DNA of 54,478 bases from Bacteroidota bacterium (GTDB taxonomy: Bacteria; Bacteroidota; Bacteroidia; Flavobacteriales_C; GCA-002722245). Below the pieces are notes generated by a model. The model was not told where the DNA came from. It was given only the letters and a program-made list of their open reading frames with translations, and made no database searches. The DNA lies in assembly GCA_026390935.1 (NCBI GenBank), contig JAPLEZ010000150.1:1-54478 (forward strand), written 5' to 3'. A program made the translations under genes and the position numbers. Shown one piece after another: positions 43,294-52,445 of this stretch (positions are counted from its first letter, which is position 1; each line of letters begins with the position of its first letter).

Positions 43294-44373
43294 TTACTGA
43301 AGCGCTTTGTGAAAAATTGTTCGTGTTGGGAAGGCAAAATCAATTCCTTTCTCGTTGAATTTTTTCAAAATGGTCAAATTCATTTCGGTTAATGCAGTAG
43401 GAATATTTTTGTCCTTTTTTATAAAATACACAAACTCAATATTCAGTGCTGAATCCATGAATTTGTTGAAAGAAATGGAGTAATCTTTTTCTATATTCTG
43501 ACTGGTAGAAGCAATTTCTGTAAGTGTTGCTAAAGCCATTTCTACCTTAGCATAATCTGAAGCATAAGTAAGTGCCAGGTTGGTCACCACTTTTCTGTTC
43601 GGTTCTGATGAAACATTTTCAATGCTCGTATTCGAAAAAACGGAATTGGGAATGGTCACCCTTCTTCCTTCCATCGTGCGCAAACGGGTACTGCGCAAGC
43701 CAATTTCTTCAATCACACCATCGTGTCCAGAGGCAATCACGCGATCCTTGATTTTAAAAGGCTTGTCGGTAAAAATGGTAATCCCTCCAAAGAGATTTTT
43801 TACCGAATCTTGAGCTGCCAAAGCGAAAGCCAAACCACCAATTCCCAAACCGGCAATCAATGCACCCACGTCATAACCTGCATTACTTAATCCAATGATA
43901 AAGGCCAAAATCCAAACTGTGGCTTTCAATGCTTTACGAACGATAGGTAAAATTTGGTCGTCCAGGTCGCTTTCCGATTTTTCGGTCGGAACAATGTATT
44001 CATCAATAATGGCGTCAATCAAACGTGTACTCGTCCAAACAATATTGAGGACAGTAGCAATGTAAAAGACTACAGTGAAAAATTTCCCTATTCCGGCAGG
44101 TAAGGTCAATACGTCCATCGACATCCACACACCAATTAAACCAATGGCAAAGGCGACTGGACCTTCCAGTTTTTCAATCAGCAAATCATCAAGGTTGGTT
44201 TTTGTTTTAGCAGTAAATTTTTTAACAATAGTGGACAATAACCAAAACATCACTTTGGCAATTAGTATCGATAATAAGATTCCAGCTACTGCTACTATCC
44301 ATTTGGCAATGGAATTTCCAAAATATACTTCCTGCATAAAAGGAGGAAATAGGCTTGCGATTTTTTCTAACAT
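43294..44373 (-). CDS. MscS-family mechanosensitive channel
   Basis: A 359-residue inner-membrane protein with hydrophobic helices in the first ~200 residues. The pore-lining, Gly/Ala-rich segment is GALIAGLGIGGLAFALAAQD, followed by the beta domain signature FKIKDRVIASGHDGVIEEIG and RLRTMEGRRVTIPNS. It releases small solutes under hypo-osmotic shock. Its ATG begins one base after the stop of the upstream amidohydrolase gene, so the pair is co-translated. Confidence 0.92.
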   Translation of the reverse strand: MLEKIASLFPPFMQEVYFGNSIAKWIVAVAGILLSILIAKVMFWLLSTIVKKFTAKTKTNLDDLLIEKLEGPVAFAIGLIGVWMSMDVLTLPAGIGKFFTVVFYIATVLNIVWTSTRLIDAIIDEYIVPTEKSESDLDDQILPIVRKALKATVWILAFIIGLSNAGYDVGALIAGLGIGGLAFALAAQDSVKNLFGGITIFTDKPFKIKDRVIASGHDGVIEEIGLRSTRLRTMEGRRVTIPNSVFSNTSIENVSSEPNRKVVTNLALTYASDYAKVEMALATLTEIASTSQNIEKDYSISFNKFMDSALNIEFVYFIKKDKNIPTALTEMNLTILKKFNEKGIDFAFPTRTIFHKALQ

Positions 44374-44374
44374 A

Positions 44375-45256
44375 TTATTTATGATCTCTAAAACGTTTTA
44401 ATAAATCTCCAAAAGCATCAATGCGGCGATCGCGGAAGAAGGGCCATATGCGGCGCACTTTTTCTGATCTTGCCATATCGAGTTCGAGGACAATATTTTC
44501 TTCTTTATCGGGGGAAGCTTGCACCAACAATTCGGCTTGCGGACCAGCGACAAACGAGTTTCCCCAAAATTGAATTCCGTTGGTGACAGCAGAAGGATCG
44601 TTTTCGTGTCCTACGCGATTTACAGAAATTACATGCAAGCCATTCGCCACAGCATGTCCGCGTTGCACAGTGATCCACGCATTCAGTTGTCGTTGTTTTT
44701 CTTCGTCTTTGTCGGTAGATTCCCAACCAATAGCAGTTGGATAAATCAATACTTCTGCTCCTGCCAAGGCCATCAATCGCGCAGCTTCGGGGTACCATTG
44801 GTCCCAGCACACCAATACTCCTAATTTTCCAACAGAAGTTTTTATTGGTTCAAATCCGAGATCTCCTGGCGTAAAATAAAATTTCTCGTAGTACGCAGGA
44901 TCATCGGGAATGTGCATTTTGCGGTACTTTCCGGCGATGGTACCGTCTTTTTCAAAAACCACTGCGGTGTTGTGATACAAACCTGCTGCACGTTTTTCAA
45001 AGAGGGAAGTCACTAAAACAATTCCTAATTCTTTGGCGAGTTTTCCATATTTCTCTGTGGACGGACCGGGGATAGTCTCTGCCAAATCAAATTGATTGGT
45101 GTCTTCTGTCTGACAGAAGTACAAACCGTTGTGCAACTCCTGCAAAACCACCAATACAGCACCTTGCGCGGCACAGTCACGAATGTTTTTTTCCAGCTTC
45201 GCAATGTTGGACGCGATATCAGCTGAATTGGATTGTTGTATGATTCCTATTTTCAT
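44375..45256 (-). CDS. aguB: Carbon-nitrogen hydrolase, N-carbamoylputrescine amidase type
   Basis: A 293-residue nitrilase-superfamily enzyme with the catalytic triad Glu40 (LQELHNG), Lys113 (KYRKMHIPDDP) and Cys150 (VLVCWDQWYPEAARL). FYFTPGDLGF and the C-terminal RIWPFFRDRRIDAFGDL are characteristic of AguB, which converts N-carbamoylputrescine to putrescine. The expected partner agmatine deiminase is not in this window. It is followed immediately by the MscS gene. Confidence 0.9.
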   Translation of the reverse strand: MKIGIIQQSNSADIASNIAKLEKNIRDCAAQGAVLVVLQELHNGLYFCQTEDTNQFDLAETIPGPSTEKYGKLAKELGIVLVTSLFEKRAAGLYHNTAVVFEKDGTIAGKYRKMHIPDDPAYYEKFYFTPGDLGFEPIKTSVGKLGVLVCWDQWYPEAARLMALAGAEVLIYPTAIGWESTDKDEEKQRQLNAWITVQRGHAVANGLHVISVNRVGHENDPSAVTNGIQFWGNSFVAGPQAELLVQASPDKEENIVLELDMARSEKVRRIWPFFRDRRIDAFGDLLKRFRDHK

Positions 45257-45319
45257 TGTGGGGCGAAATTAATAAAAAGGAGTATTATATAATAATGAGT
45301 GAAGTAGGACTTTCGAGAA

Positions 45320-45449
45320 TGGGCTTCCCTCTCGGAGGAGAGGGGTGTGAAAGCCTTTTCGCGGGAAGGAGGGAGATGGAATAATAAATGATCCATCTCC
45401 CTGCCTTCGCACCTCCCGACACACCCCTCTCCTCCGAGAGGGAATCCCA
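45320..45449. repeat. Dispersed palindromic element, copy A (130 bases)
   Basis: The outer arms share a 24-base inverted repeat starting TTCCCTCTCGGAGGAGAGGG; the inner arms share GGGAGATGGA; the loop is ATAATAAATGA. Each outer arm contains its own hairpin CCCTCTC-GGAG-GAGAGGG. The middle parts of the two arms differ (a CGCGGGAAGGAGG part on the left, a GTGCGAAGGCAGG part on the right). Copy B at 53870-53995 has the same parts in reverse orientation. It lies between two minus-strand genes. Confidence 0.9.
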
Positions 45450-45530
45450 CGCCCATGCATTGCACAAAGAAAAATCCTGTAGTATCAAATTTTAAATTTG
45501 ACACAAAAGTAAAGCGATTTTCAATCGCAT

Positions 45531-46415
45531 TTATTTGTTGGTTGTGCAAGCGTTAGCAGCTTTTCCAGGAGCCCAGTCGGTGCAGAGAAATCGAAATTCA
45601 GCGTGGCGATTCATTTGATGTGCTACTTCTTGTTCATCTTTTGTTAAAGAAGAAATGAATTTTTTGTCTAAAACAGTTCCTATTGGGAAAGATCCCATGT
45701 ACTTATATGGAACATATTTGAAGTTTTCTTTAGTGATCTCTTTAGGGTTGTCTTTTCCATAACCTTTGGCAATGAGGCGATTTGGATCTATGCCCTTTTC
45801 AATAAGATATTGAACAATTGCATCTGCCCTTTTTTGCGATAAATCCTCATTTTCTCTTGAATCCGAATATGCCTTAAGTTCAATACTCATTGTTGGATTA
45901 GGAATCAAGGCCTCTTTGATGAAGATATTTAATATAATTTTTGTTTCGGCTGACAAATCCCATTTTTTGAATTCGAATTGAATTTCTGGGAATGCTCTGC
46001 AAATCATAATTGTCGGAAATGCAATATCTTGTTCAAATACTTTTGACTCTTTCACACCAATTGTAGAGATCAATGAAGTTGGAGAGGAAAGATATTTTTT
46101 TCTTCCTTTTTTCATTGGTTCTTCATCACCATATCGATCGTCGGAAACCGCATTTACTCCATAATCTATATTTGGCAATAAATTAAATTCATAGTTGCCG
46201 CTCGAATCAGATTTTGTTTCAGCTTGAGTGCCGTCGCTACCAACTAAATATACTGTGGCATTGGGAATTGTTTTTTTTTCTTCTTCTGAAATAACTTTTC
46301 CTTTTAGGAGGAATTTGTCAGTGCTTTCCAGCACTTGTGCAAATGCATTGGAGAATGCAGCCATCAAAATTACAGAAACAAATAAATACCGATTTGATAT
46401 AATCCTAAAAATCAT
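45531..46415 (-). CDS. OmpA-family protein with N-terminal carboxypeptidase-regulatory-like domain
   Basis: A 294-residue exported protein with signal peptide ending AFAQ. Residues ~35-110 form a CarboxypepD_reg-like/Cna-B fold (LKGKVISEEEKKTIPNATVY). The C-terminal ~130 residues are an OmpA peptidoglycan-binding domain (IELKAYSDSRENEDLSQKRA, then IDPNRLIAKGYGKDNP and NRHAEFRFL). It probably links the outer membrane or a partner to peptidoglycan. Its start overlaps the stop of the propeller-barrel gene by 11 bases, suggesting the two proteins function together. Confidence 0.88.
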   Translation of the reverse strand: MIFRIISNRYLFVSVILMAAFSNAFAQVLESTDKFLLKGKVISEEEKKTIPNATVYLVGSDGTQAETKSDSSGNYEFNLLPNIDYGVNAVSDDRYGDEEPMKKGRKKYLSSPTSLISTIGVKESKVFEQDIAFPTIMICRAFPEIQFEFKKWDLSAETKIILNIFIKEALIPNPTMSIELKAYSDSRENEDLSQKRADAIVQYLIEKGIDPNRLIAKGYGKDNPKEITKENFKYVPYKYMGSFPIGTVLDKKFISSLTKDEQEVAHQMNRHAEFRFLCTDWAPGKAANACTTNK

Positions 46416-49400
46416 AATTCACCGAAAAATAAAAGATCTTATCCTTTTTAAAAGTACCATCTTCAATGCCCCAGGCCCAGTCGGCGCGGATGAAGTAGCC
46501 CCACAATAAAGTTCTTAAGCCGAAACCATAGCCGCCAACAATTGGATCACGCTGACTTTTTAAAGAAATCACGCCGGTGTAATTGGTAGGAGAGCCAATG
46601 ATAATTGTTTGGTTGTTGAGTGAATTGCTTTCGGAAAATGGAGATGCTCCCGACCACGCTGTTCCTGCATCAAAAAATCCAATAACTTGAATGTTTTTAA
46701 TAAAATCGGAAGTAAGTGGTTTAGTATAAAAATGCTTTACAATGGGCCATCTTATTTCGGCATTGAGCACTGCAAAATTACTTCCGTTGCGCACGTTTTG
46801 TATGAAACCACGCATGTGACAAGCCAGTGTTTGAAAGGCATATTCTTGTCCGCTTCCTAATTTCGATACCGGCTCAGGATTGAATTTCGGCGACAACCAT
46901 CCGTCATTTCCGCCCAAATAGTACACCAAACGCTCACTTCCACCTGAAATGGATCCGGCCACTCTTCCCGCGAAAATCAAATTTTTGTAAATAGAAATGT
47001 AGCGGCGGTAGTCGGCACCCAGCACAAAAGTATTTTTATTGATGTTATTGATTTGTTGGAAATATTCTCCAAACACCTTGAATCTACTGCCATAACGAAT
47101 GTTGAGGTCGCGTTCACGGGTAGCATCAAAAACGTATTCTCCACGCAAAACTGTGCGATAGGTGCGGGTTGCAGGCGTTTTTAAAGATTGAAGTTCAGTG
47201 CTGAGTGCTTCTAAATCATCGTAACGAAGTGTTCCCGATCCAGCGAGTCTGTTTACCACACTAAAAGGCCAGCTTGCTTTGTAAGTCGCTTCGTATATGG
47301 AGTTTTGAAAGAGTCCGTTGTTGCTGTTGTTTGGAAATTCATTCACTCTTCGATAGAAAACATATTGTTGATCAAGCTGCTTTTTACGGTTTTCAAAACT
47401 TAGAAAAGCTTCGTTATTTCGCATTCCCGATAAACGGAAACCGCCTACAATAAAGTAATCTTCTAGCAAATCGGCAGTGCCAAATTTCATTAGCGGACTT
47501 ATACCGGGATTGTTGAATGTGGCGCCACCAGTATAAGTTTGATAAATAGGATTGATGTAATTGTTGTTGAGTTCCACCACTGCATAGTCGGCTTGAAATG
47601 CAGGTTCGTACATCCATTCTTTGGCCTTTAATGCAGCTGGCGACTGGTTGTATTTCACTGCAAATGGAGCTCGTTTTTTTTCTGGTTCAACAATTGTTTT
47701 TTCTTCTTTTTTTTGTGTGGATTTTTCATTCTTATCCGATTCAAAAACGTAGTTGTTAATGTTTATAAAATCGGAATCATTTTTAAATTTTTCAATGTCC
47801 CTGTCGTCGTATTTATAGCGATCAGTTTTTTGTGATAGTGCAGAAGTATCAATATTTTCCTGAACATCTTCTTTTTTAATATAGGTGCCTGTGAGCGTGA
47901 ATTTTTTTCCTGCGTGGATTTCATTTTTTGGAAGGACCATCAGATAGTCTTTGCCATTGTATCTTACAACTTCTGTGACGTTAGTAGATTTGGCGTTGCA
48001 ATAAATGAAATTCACGTTGCGAATGTAGTTGCTTGCCGGAGCGTTGTGTGCAAAATAGCGGTAATGCGTGCTGGTGTCAATGTGCGTGATGGCACTGTCG
48101 AAGTGGGCGATGTAACTATTATAGATACCGTTTTCATCGGATAGATAAATGATTTCATCTTTGTTCAGTTCAGAAGCATAGAGCTCATCTGCATCAGGAG
48201 TAGCGGTGATTCTTTTTAAAATTTGATTTTCAAAACGCTGTGTTTTTTTTGCTGCGTAGTCGTAAACAAATAAGTCGAAGTGCTCACCATACAATATGTT
48301 TTTAGCGCCGGCTGCCGAAAGCGTGTCGTTATCGCGGTTAGATGAAAATACTATTTGTGTGCTTCCTTTGATGAATTGCGGATGGATATCATCAAAAAAA
48401 TCATCGGTAATTCTTTCCTGAAAATTGCTTTGCACATCGTACACGTAAATATCTGTTTTGCCCATGTACGCTGCCGAAAAAACAATTTTCTTTCCGTCGG
48501 TTGAATATTCTGCATCCAGCAATTGTTCAAAATGAAAGATCTTATTTTTTACAAATTTCTTTTCTTTCAGGGAATACAGCCACCATTGAATTTGTCCTTT
48601 GCTTTCAAAAAACACCGACAAGATTTCACCCGATGGATGCCAGGCCAGTAGCGGGTAATTGTAATCTACAGGCAAGTCGAGCGCATGGCCTTTTTTGAAA
48701 ATGCGTTTGCTTTTTTTGAGTTCACTATTGTACAACCACACTTTAACTTTTCCAGATTCATTGGTGGTGTAGGCGATGTTCTTGCTATCAGGAGAAGCTT
48801 TTAGTTGAGAATAAACGCGTCGTTTTTTAATTTTTATTGGCAGCGCAAACTGATTTTCAGGAAGGTTTTTGCCCACGGCAATTTCTGCAAAGGCCTTTAT
48901 TTTCGCTTCCCGCCAGTCGTTAAGCAAATTTTCGGTGGTTTTCCCTAAAATGAAAATAAATGCATTGTCGGCGCTGTGCGCCACTTTAGTCATGTACAAC
49001 AAGCGAGTCACGTTGTCCCAGCCATAGGTGTCTACAATGTATTGCCAAATGGAATGTCCCGCCATTCGGGCTTCTTCACCTGTAAGGCGATTGAAGTTGG
49101 TTAGCTTTTTTTGATCTAGCGCATCCTTCAGCTTATTGGTCAAAATGGTGTTTTCGTTTTCGGTGAGAAAGGAAACCAATCCAAGGTAATACCAATTGGG
49201 CAGGGGACCAACGGTAGAGCTTTTTACCATTTCCGATAAATTTTCACCATACACCAATTTGTTGATGATGATACTTGTAATGCCGGCGCGCAAACTTTTC
49301 ATTAAATCGTTGTGCGAACCATTGAAATACACAAAGAGTTTATTGCCTTCAATTCTAGAAATTCCGCCCATATCCTGACGGTTTTCCGAAATATTACCGA

Positions 49401-49701
49401 GGTTACTTTGCATGTAACGTTGGAAGGAGTTGTAGATGACAATTTCAAATTTGTTTTGAATGGAATAATCGAAAAAATCTTCCATTTCATTTACTGCTGA
49501 ATTGGCGGCAATAGCTGTATAATCGGCCAGTTCCTTTCCTTCGGTATAAAAATAAAGATCAAATTTTGTGTAGCGGTAATACGACCAAAGGAAATCATTG
49601 TACTGCACACGATTTTTTCCAAATTCCATTTGCGTCCCGTTGTAAAACTGGGCCGAAGCAGTGAAGGAAAGTGAAATCAGTATGCCGAATAAAAATCTCA
49701 T
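46405..49701 (-). CDS. Outer membrane protein: degenerate peptidase-MA-like domain, TolB-type propeller and BamA/D15-like barrel
   Basis: A 1098-residue exported protein (signal peptide ending ASAQ). The first ~280 residues resemble the gluzincin-like peptidase-MA domain, but the expected HExxH site reads SLRAGITSIIIN, so it should be inactive. Residues ~290-560 are PD40/TolB-like propeller repeats (ASPDSKNIAYTTNESGK; STDGKKIVFSAAYMG; FSSNRDNDT). After a charged linker, the last ~380 residues look like an outer-membrane barrel of the surface-antigen D15 type (VLGADYRRYISIYKNLIFAG; GGYGFGLRTLLWGYFIRADW), ending in FSVNYDF. It forms an operon with the OmpA-like gene. Confidence 0.8.
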   Translation of the reverse strand: MRFLFGILISLSFTASAQFYNGTQMEFGKNRVQYNDFLWSYYRYTKFDLYFYTEGKELADYTAIAANSAVNEMEDFFDYSIQNKFEIVIYNSFQRYMQSNLGNISENRQDMGGISRIEGNKLFVYFNGSHNDLMKSLRAGITSIIINKLVYGENLSEMVKSSTVGPLPNWYYLGLVSFLTENENTILTNKLKDALDQKKLTNFNRLTGEEARMAGHSIWQYIVDTYGWDNVTRLLYMTKVAHSADNAFIFILGKTTENLLNDWREAKIKAFAEIAVGKNLPENQFALPIKIKKRRVYSQLKASPDSKNIAYTTNESGKVKVWLYNSELKKSKRIFKKGHALDLPVDYNYPLLAWHPSGEILSVFFESKGQIQWWLYSLKEKKFVKNKIFHFEQLLDAEYSTDGKKIVFSAAYMGKTDIYVYDVQSNFQERITDDFFDDIHPQFIKGSTQIVFSSNRDNDTLSAAGAKNILYGEHFDLFVYDYAAKKTQRFENQILKRITATPDADELYASELNKDEIIYLSDENGIYNSYIAHFDSAITHIDTSTHYRYFAHNAPASNYIRNVNFIYCNAKSTNVTEVVRYNGKDYLMVLPKNEIHAGKKFTLTGTYIKKEDVQENIDTSALSQKTDRYKYDDRDIEKFKNDSDFININNYVFESDKNEKSTQKKEEKTIVEPEKKRAPFAVKYNQSPAALKAKEWMYEPAFQADYAVVELNNNYINPIYQTYTGGATFNNPGISPLMKFGTADLLEDYFIVGGFRLSGMRNNEAFLSFENRKKQLDQQYVFYRRVNEFPNNSNNGLFQNSIYEATYKASWPFSVVNRLAGSGTLRYDDLEALSTELQSLKTPATRTYRTVLRGEYVFDATRERDLNIRYGSRFKVFGEYFQQINNINKNTFVLGADYRRYISIYKNLIFAGRVAGSISGGSERLVYYLGGNDGWLSPKFNPEPVSKLGSGQEYAFQTLACHMRGFIQNVRNGSNFAVLNAEIRWPIVKHFYTKPLTSDFIKNIQVIGFFDAGTAWSGASPFSESNSLNNQTIIIGSPTNYTGVISLKSQRDPIVGGYGFGLRTLLWGYFIRADWAWGIEDGTFKKDKIFYFSVNYDF

Positions 49702-49778
49702 TGTAACGAATATAGCAACTCTTTGTCTTTTTGTCGTCTTGTATTGCAGTACAGACTAATATTTTTTACATTAACGAA

Positions 49779-50660
49779 ATGTTTAGAGGGTTTCTTTTAG
49801 TGATAATTTCCGTTGTGCTTTTTTCTGCGTGCAAGAAGGATCCAATTGTGATTGATGGCAATGAAGCACCTCCTGATGCCACTGTAGAAACCGTGGTGAA
49901 AGAAAACTATGTCAACAAGTTGTACATTTCTCTGCTCGGTAGAAAAGCTACTTCTGCTGAATTTGATGCAGGAATGGTCATCATCAATCAAGGTAATTTT
50001 TCAAAAAGCAGTCGAACAGAACTAGTGCAAGTGATTCAAGGAAAATCTGAATTTTTCGATAATGAATTTAAAATTGCTTGCGCCAATTTGGTCAATGAAG
50101 CCGATACCAGTGAAGCTCGATCGTGGTTGAATATTTACAAACAAGCACAGCAATCTACCAACGATAAAGATGCTATTGCTTGGCAACAAATGGAAATCGA
50201 CAGGCTTTCGCCGTTTATTCCTTTGGTCAACAATTTACGTGGCGGTACAGTCAGTTTTGTAGAGATGCACAAAACCATGGTAAATAATTCCCTGTACGAT
50301 ATGGTGAATATGGGAACTCAAAATTTTGTAAACTCAATGTTCCTTAATTTTATGTTTCGGGAGCCTACTGATTCAGTTCTTGTGAATGGAATAAGAATGA
50401 TTGATTATGATCCGGGAAAAAAACCTGCGCCCTTTTTATTTTCTCAGGAAGGACATTCAAAAGCAGATTTCATTTCCATATTTTTTAGCAGTGATGAATA
50501 TTTTGAAGGTCAGGTAAGGGCGCAGTACAAACGCTTTTTGTTTCGCGAACCTAGCACCGAAGAAATGGTGGGACAAACCACTAAGTATAAAGCCACCAAT
50601 AGTTTTCAGGCCTTACAGATTTATGTTTTAGCAGGAAATGAGTATGCAGGAATTAAATAA
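49779..50660 (+). CDS. Lipoprotein with repeated (L/F)xRxPTxxE helical motifs (operon gene 1)
   Basis: A 293-residue lipoprotein; the start at 49779 gives MFRGFLLVIISVVLFSACKK (lipobox FSAC). The mature protein is helical and repeats a short pattern: YVNKLYISLLGRKATSAEFD near the start, LNFMFREPTDS in the middle and YKRFLFREPSTEEMV near the end. This YxxxLxRxPTxxE pattern recalls the helical repeats of DUF4214 and the C-terminal part of DUF1553 proteins, but the match is by eye. It overlaps gene 2 of the operon by 23 bases. Confidence 0.75.
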   Translation: MFRGFLLVIISVVLFSACKKDPIVIDGNEAPPDATVETVVKENYVNKLYISLLGRKATSAEFDAGMVIINQGNFSKSSRTELVQVIQGKSEFFDNEFKIACANLVNEADTSEARSWLNIYKQAQQSTNDKDAIAWQQMEIDRLSPFIPLVNNLRGGTVSFVEMHKTMVNNSLYDMVNMGTQNFVNSMFLNFMFREPTDSVLVNGIRMIDYDPGKKPAPFLFSQEGHSKADFISIFFSSDEYFEGQVRAQYKRFLFREPSTEEMVGQTTKYKATNSFQALQIYVLAGNEYAGIK

Positions 50661-51132
50661 GATAGCGCTTTTTGTGCTTTTTGCTTTTGCAATTTTCTCC
50701 TGCAAAAAGGAAGAAGAAAAATATGTGTATGCTGTAAATAGTAAAACCATTAGCGAAGCAGGCGTTCAAAAACCATCGGTTAAAACCAATACCGAATTTA
50801 TTTCCATCACCTATACTGATATTTTCGGCACTACTGTTCCTGCCACTCAGTTAACGAAACTGCAAACTGGTTATTTGGCCTTCGGCGACAAAGGTGTTTT
50901 GGAAGATTTACTCATCCGTAATTTTTTAAATAAAAGCGGAAAAAATTTACCCGCTGCAATTGGTAGTGATGTGAAATTATTCATCAGTGATGCCTACAAA
51001 AAAATATACAATCGCTTGCCCAATGAATACGAGATTTATTATTTGGAAAATCTGATTTCAAAAAATCCGAGTATCACCGCAGAGCTGTTTTATTATGCTT
51101 TGATGACGTCCAACGAATACCGACAATTTTAG
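50638..51132 (+). CDS. Small lipoprotein with one RxPNxxE helical motif (operon gene 2)
   Basis: A 164-residue lipoprotein starting MSMQELNKIALFVLFAFAIF with lipobox FSC. The C-terminal half has ISDAYKKIYNRLPNEYEIYY, the same kind of motif found three times in gene 1, then TSNEYRQF, which parallels the AGNEYAGIK end of gene 1. The two therefore look like diverged members of one family. The start lies inside gene 1 in another frame, and gene 3 starts 4 bases after its stop. Confidence 0.75.
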   Translation: MSMQELNKIALFVLFAFAIFSCKKEEEKYVYAVNSKTISEAGVQKPSVKTNTEFISITYTDIFGTTVPATQLTKLQTGYLAFGDKGVLEDLLIRNFLNKSGKNLPAAIGSDVKLFISDAYKKIYNRLPNEYEIYYLENLISKNPSITAELFYYALMTSNEYRQF

Positions 51133-51136
51133 CAAT

Positions 51137-52444
51137 ATGAAGAGGAGAGCATTTTTAAAAAAAGCAGGAATAGCAACAGCGGGGGCTTTTGTGTTGCCTT
51201 ACATTTTGCCATCGGGCCGCTTGTTTGCCGCTACTGGTAGCAGGAAGGTAAATCACGTGGTGCTGGTTTTATTTGCGGGCGGATTGCGAAATATTGAAAC
51301 AGTAAAACAAAATCAAAGTAACTTAATGTCAACGATGCTGAAAGACATCACTCCTTTCAGCACACAAGCTGGAATTGGCGATGTACTTCCTGCTTCTCCG
51401 CTTGGTTCAAAACGCTTGCAGGAATATGGAACATTGATGAAGGAATTCCGCTTTAAGGAAGGTCCTACCGGCCACTTCAATGGTCACATTACGGCGCTCA
51501 CAGGCAGATACAGCATGGCCGATATTAATTTGCGCACCAATCCTGATTATCCTACAATTTTTGAATATTACAGAAAACACAACGATGATACCTTAACCAC
51601 TGGTGGTTTAAATGCATGGTGGATTTCCGATTCCTTAGGGCCTTATCCTGCTTTAAATTACAGTGCCTATCCAGGTTATGGCGCAAGTTATGGTGCCAAT
51701 TATATTCAGCCAGGTTCCTTGCTCAGTTGGGAGGGATACAATGCCATTGGTAAACCTAAAAACTTTACAGCTGATGAGATGGTGCTGGTGAATAAAATTC
51801 GCGGATTTTGTGATGCCAACTTTGCCAATCAATATGCCGCGGAGTCAGTAGGAGTGGTGAATTCAGCTGATGAAAGAGAACAGCTCAATGCCTTTTTAAA
51901 AGAATTGTATCAGGGCATTTCATCACCTGGGTACAACAGTTGGGGCTTTGGAAATGGAATGACCAACGACCTCGTAAATTTATATTATTCGGAAAAAGTA
52001 ATTCAGAAATTCAAACCTGAATTAACGGTGCTCAACATGCAGGATGTAGATATCTGTCACACCGATTTTACTAAGTATTGCAACGGATTGAGAAAAGCCG
52101 ATTGGGGTGTTTCTCATCTTTGGAATACCATTGAAAACACACCGGGAATGGCAGGTGATACCGTGATGATTGTGGTGCCTGAACATGGAAGAAATTATTC
52201 GCCAAATACGGTGGTTGATTCATACGGTCGACCGGCATACGACCACAACAGTGATGCTACATCGCGTGAAATATTTTGTATGATCGTTGGTCCGAATAAC
52301 GTGGTATATCAAGATAAAGTGGTAACGCAGGAGTATGGCGAAAGTATTGATGTAGTGCCTACCATTGCTGATTTACTCGGATTTAAAGATCGTATTCCAA
52401 GTGGTTTATTATCAGGAAATGTATTGAGTCAGGCCATAAAATAA
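51137..52444 (+). CDS. Tat-exported DUF1501-like protein, alkaline phosphatase/sulfatase superfamily (operon gene 3)
   Basis: A 435-residue protein with a twin-arginine signal MKRRAFLKKAGIATAGAFVL. The core has features of DUF1501/alkaline-phosphatase-fold proteins: VVLVLFAGGLRNIET in place of the nucleophile loop, GPTGHFNGHITALTGRY, DVDICHTDFTKY (metal-type Asp/His cluster) and VVPEHGRNYSPN with a later YDHNSDAT. The usual DUF1501 words (FDTH, EFGRTP) are altered, so it is a divergent subgroup. It is presumably folded with metal in the cytosol and exported by Tat. It is the only non-lipoprotein in the operon. Confidence 0.75.
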   Translation: MKRRAFLKKAGIATAGAFVLPYILPSGRLFAATGSRKVNHVVLVLFAGGLRNIETVKQNQSNLMSTMLKDITPFSTQAGIGDVLPASPLGSKRLQEYGTLMKEFRFKEGPTGHFNGHITALTGRYSMADINLRTNPDYPTIFEYYRKHNDDTLTTGGLNAWWISDSLGPYPALNYSAYPGYGASYGANYIQPGSLLSWEGYNAIGKPKNFTADEMVLVNKIRGFCDANFANQYAAESVGVVNSADEREQLNAFLKELYQGISSPGYNSWGFGNGMTNDLVNLYYSEKVIQKFKPELTVLNMQDVDICHTDFTKYCNGLRKADWGVSHLWNTIENTPGMAGDTVMIVVPEHGRNYSPNTVVDSYGRPAYDHNSDATSREIFCMIVGPNNVVYQDKVVTQEYGESIDVVPTIADLLGFKDRIPSGLLSGNVLSQAIK

Positions 52445-52445
52445 A

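Noticed and set aside
44505-44824. Frames of about 100 codons on both strands within the amidase gene
   Set aside because: Both are shadows of the AguB-type gene, whose catalytic residues are intact.
45253-45549. Minus-strand frames of 63-98 codons between the amidase and OmpA-like genes
   Set aside because: They are read through palindromic element copy A (for example repeated PLS/GGEG-type residues) and have no start or context support.
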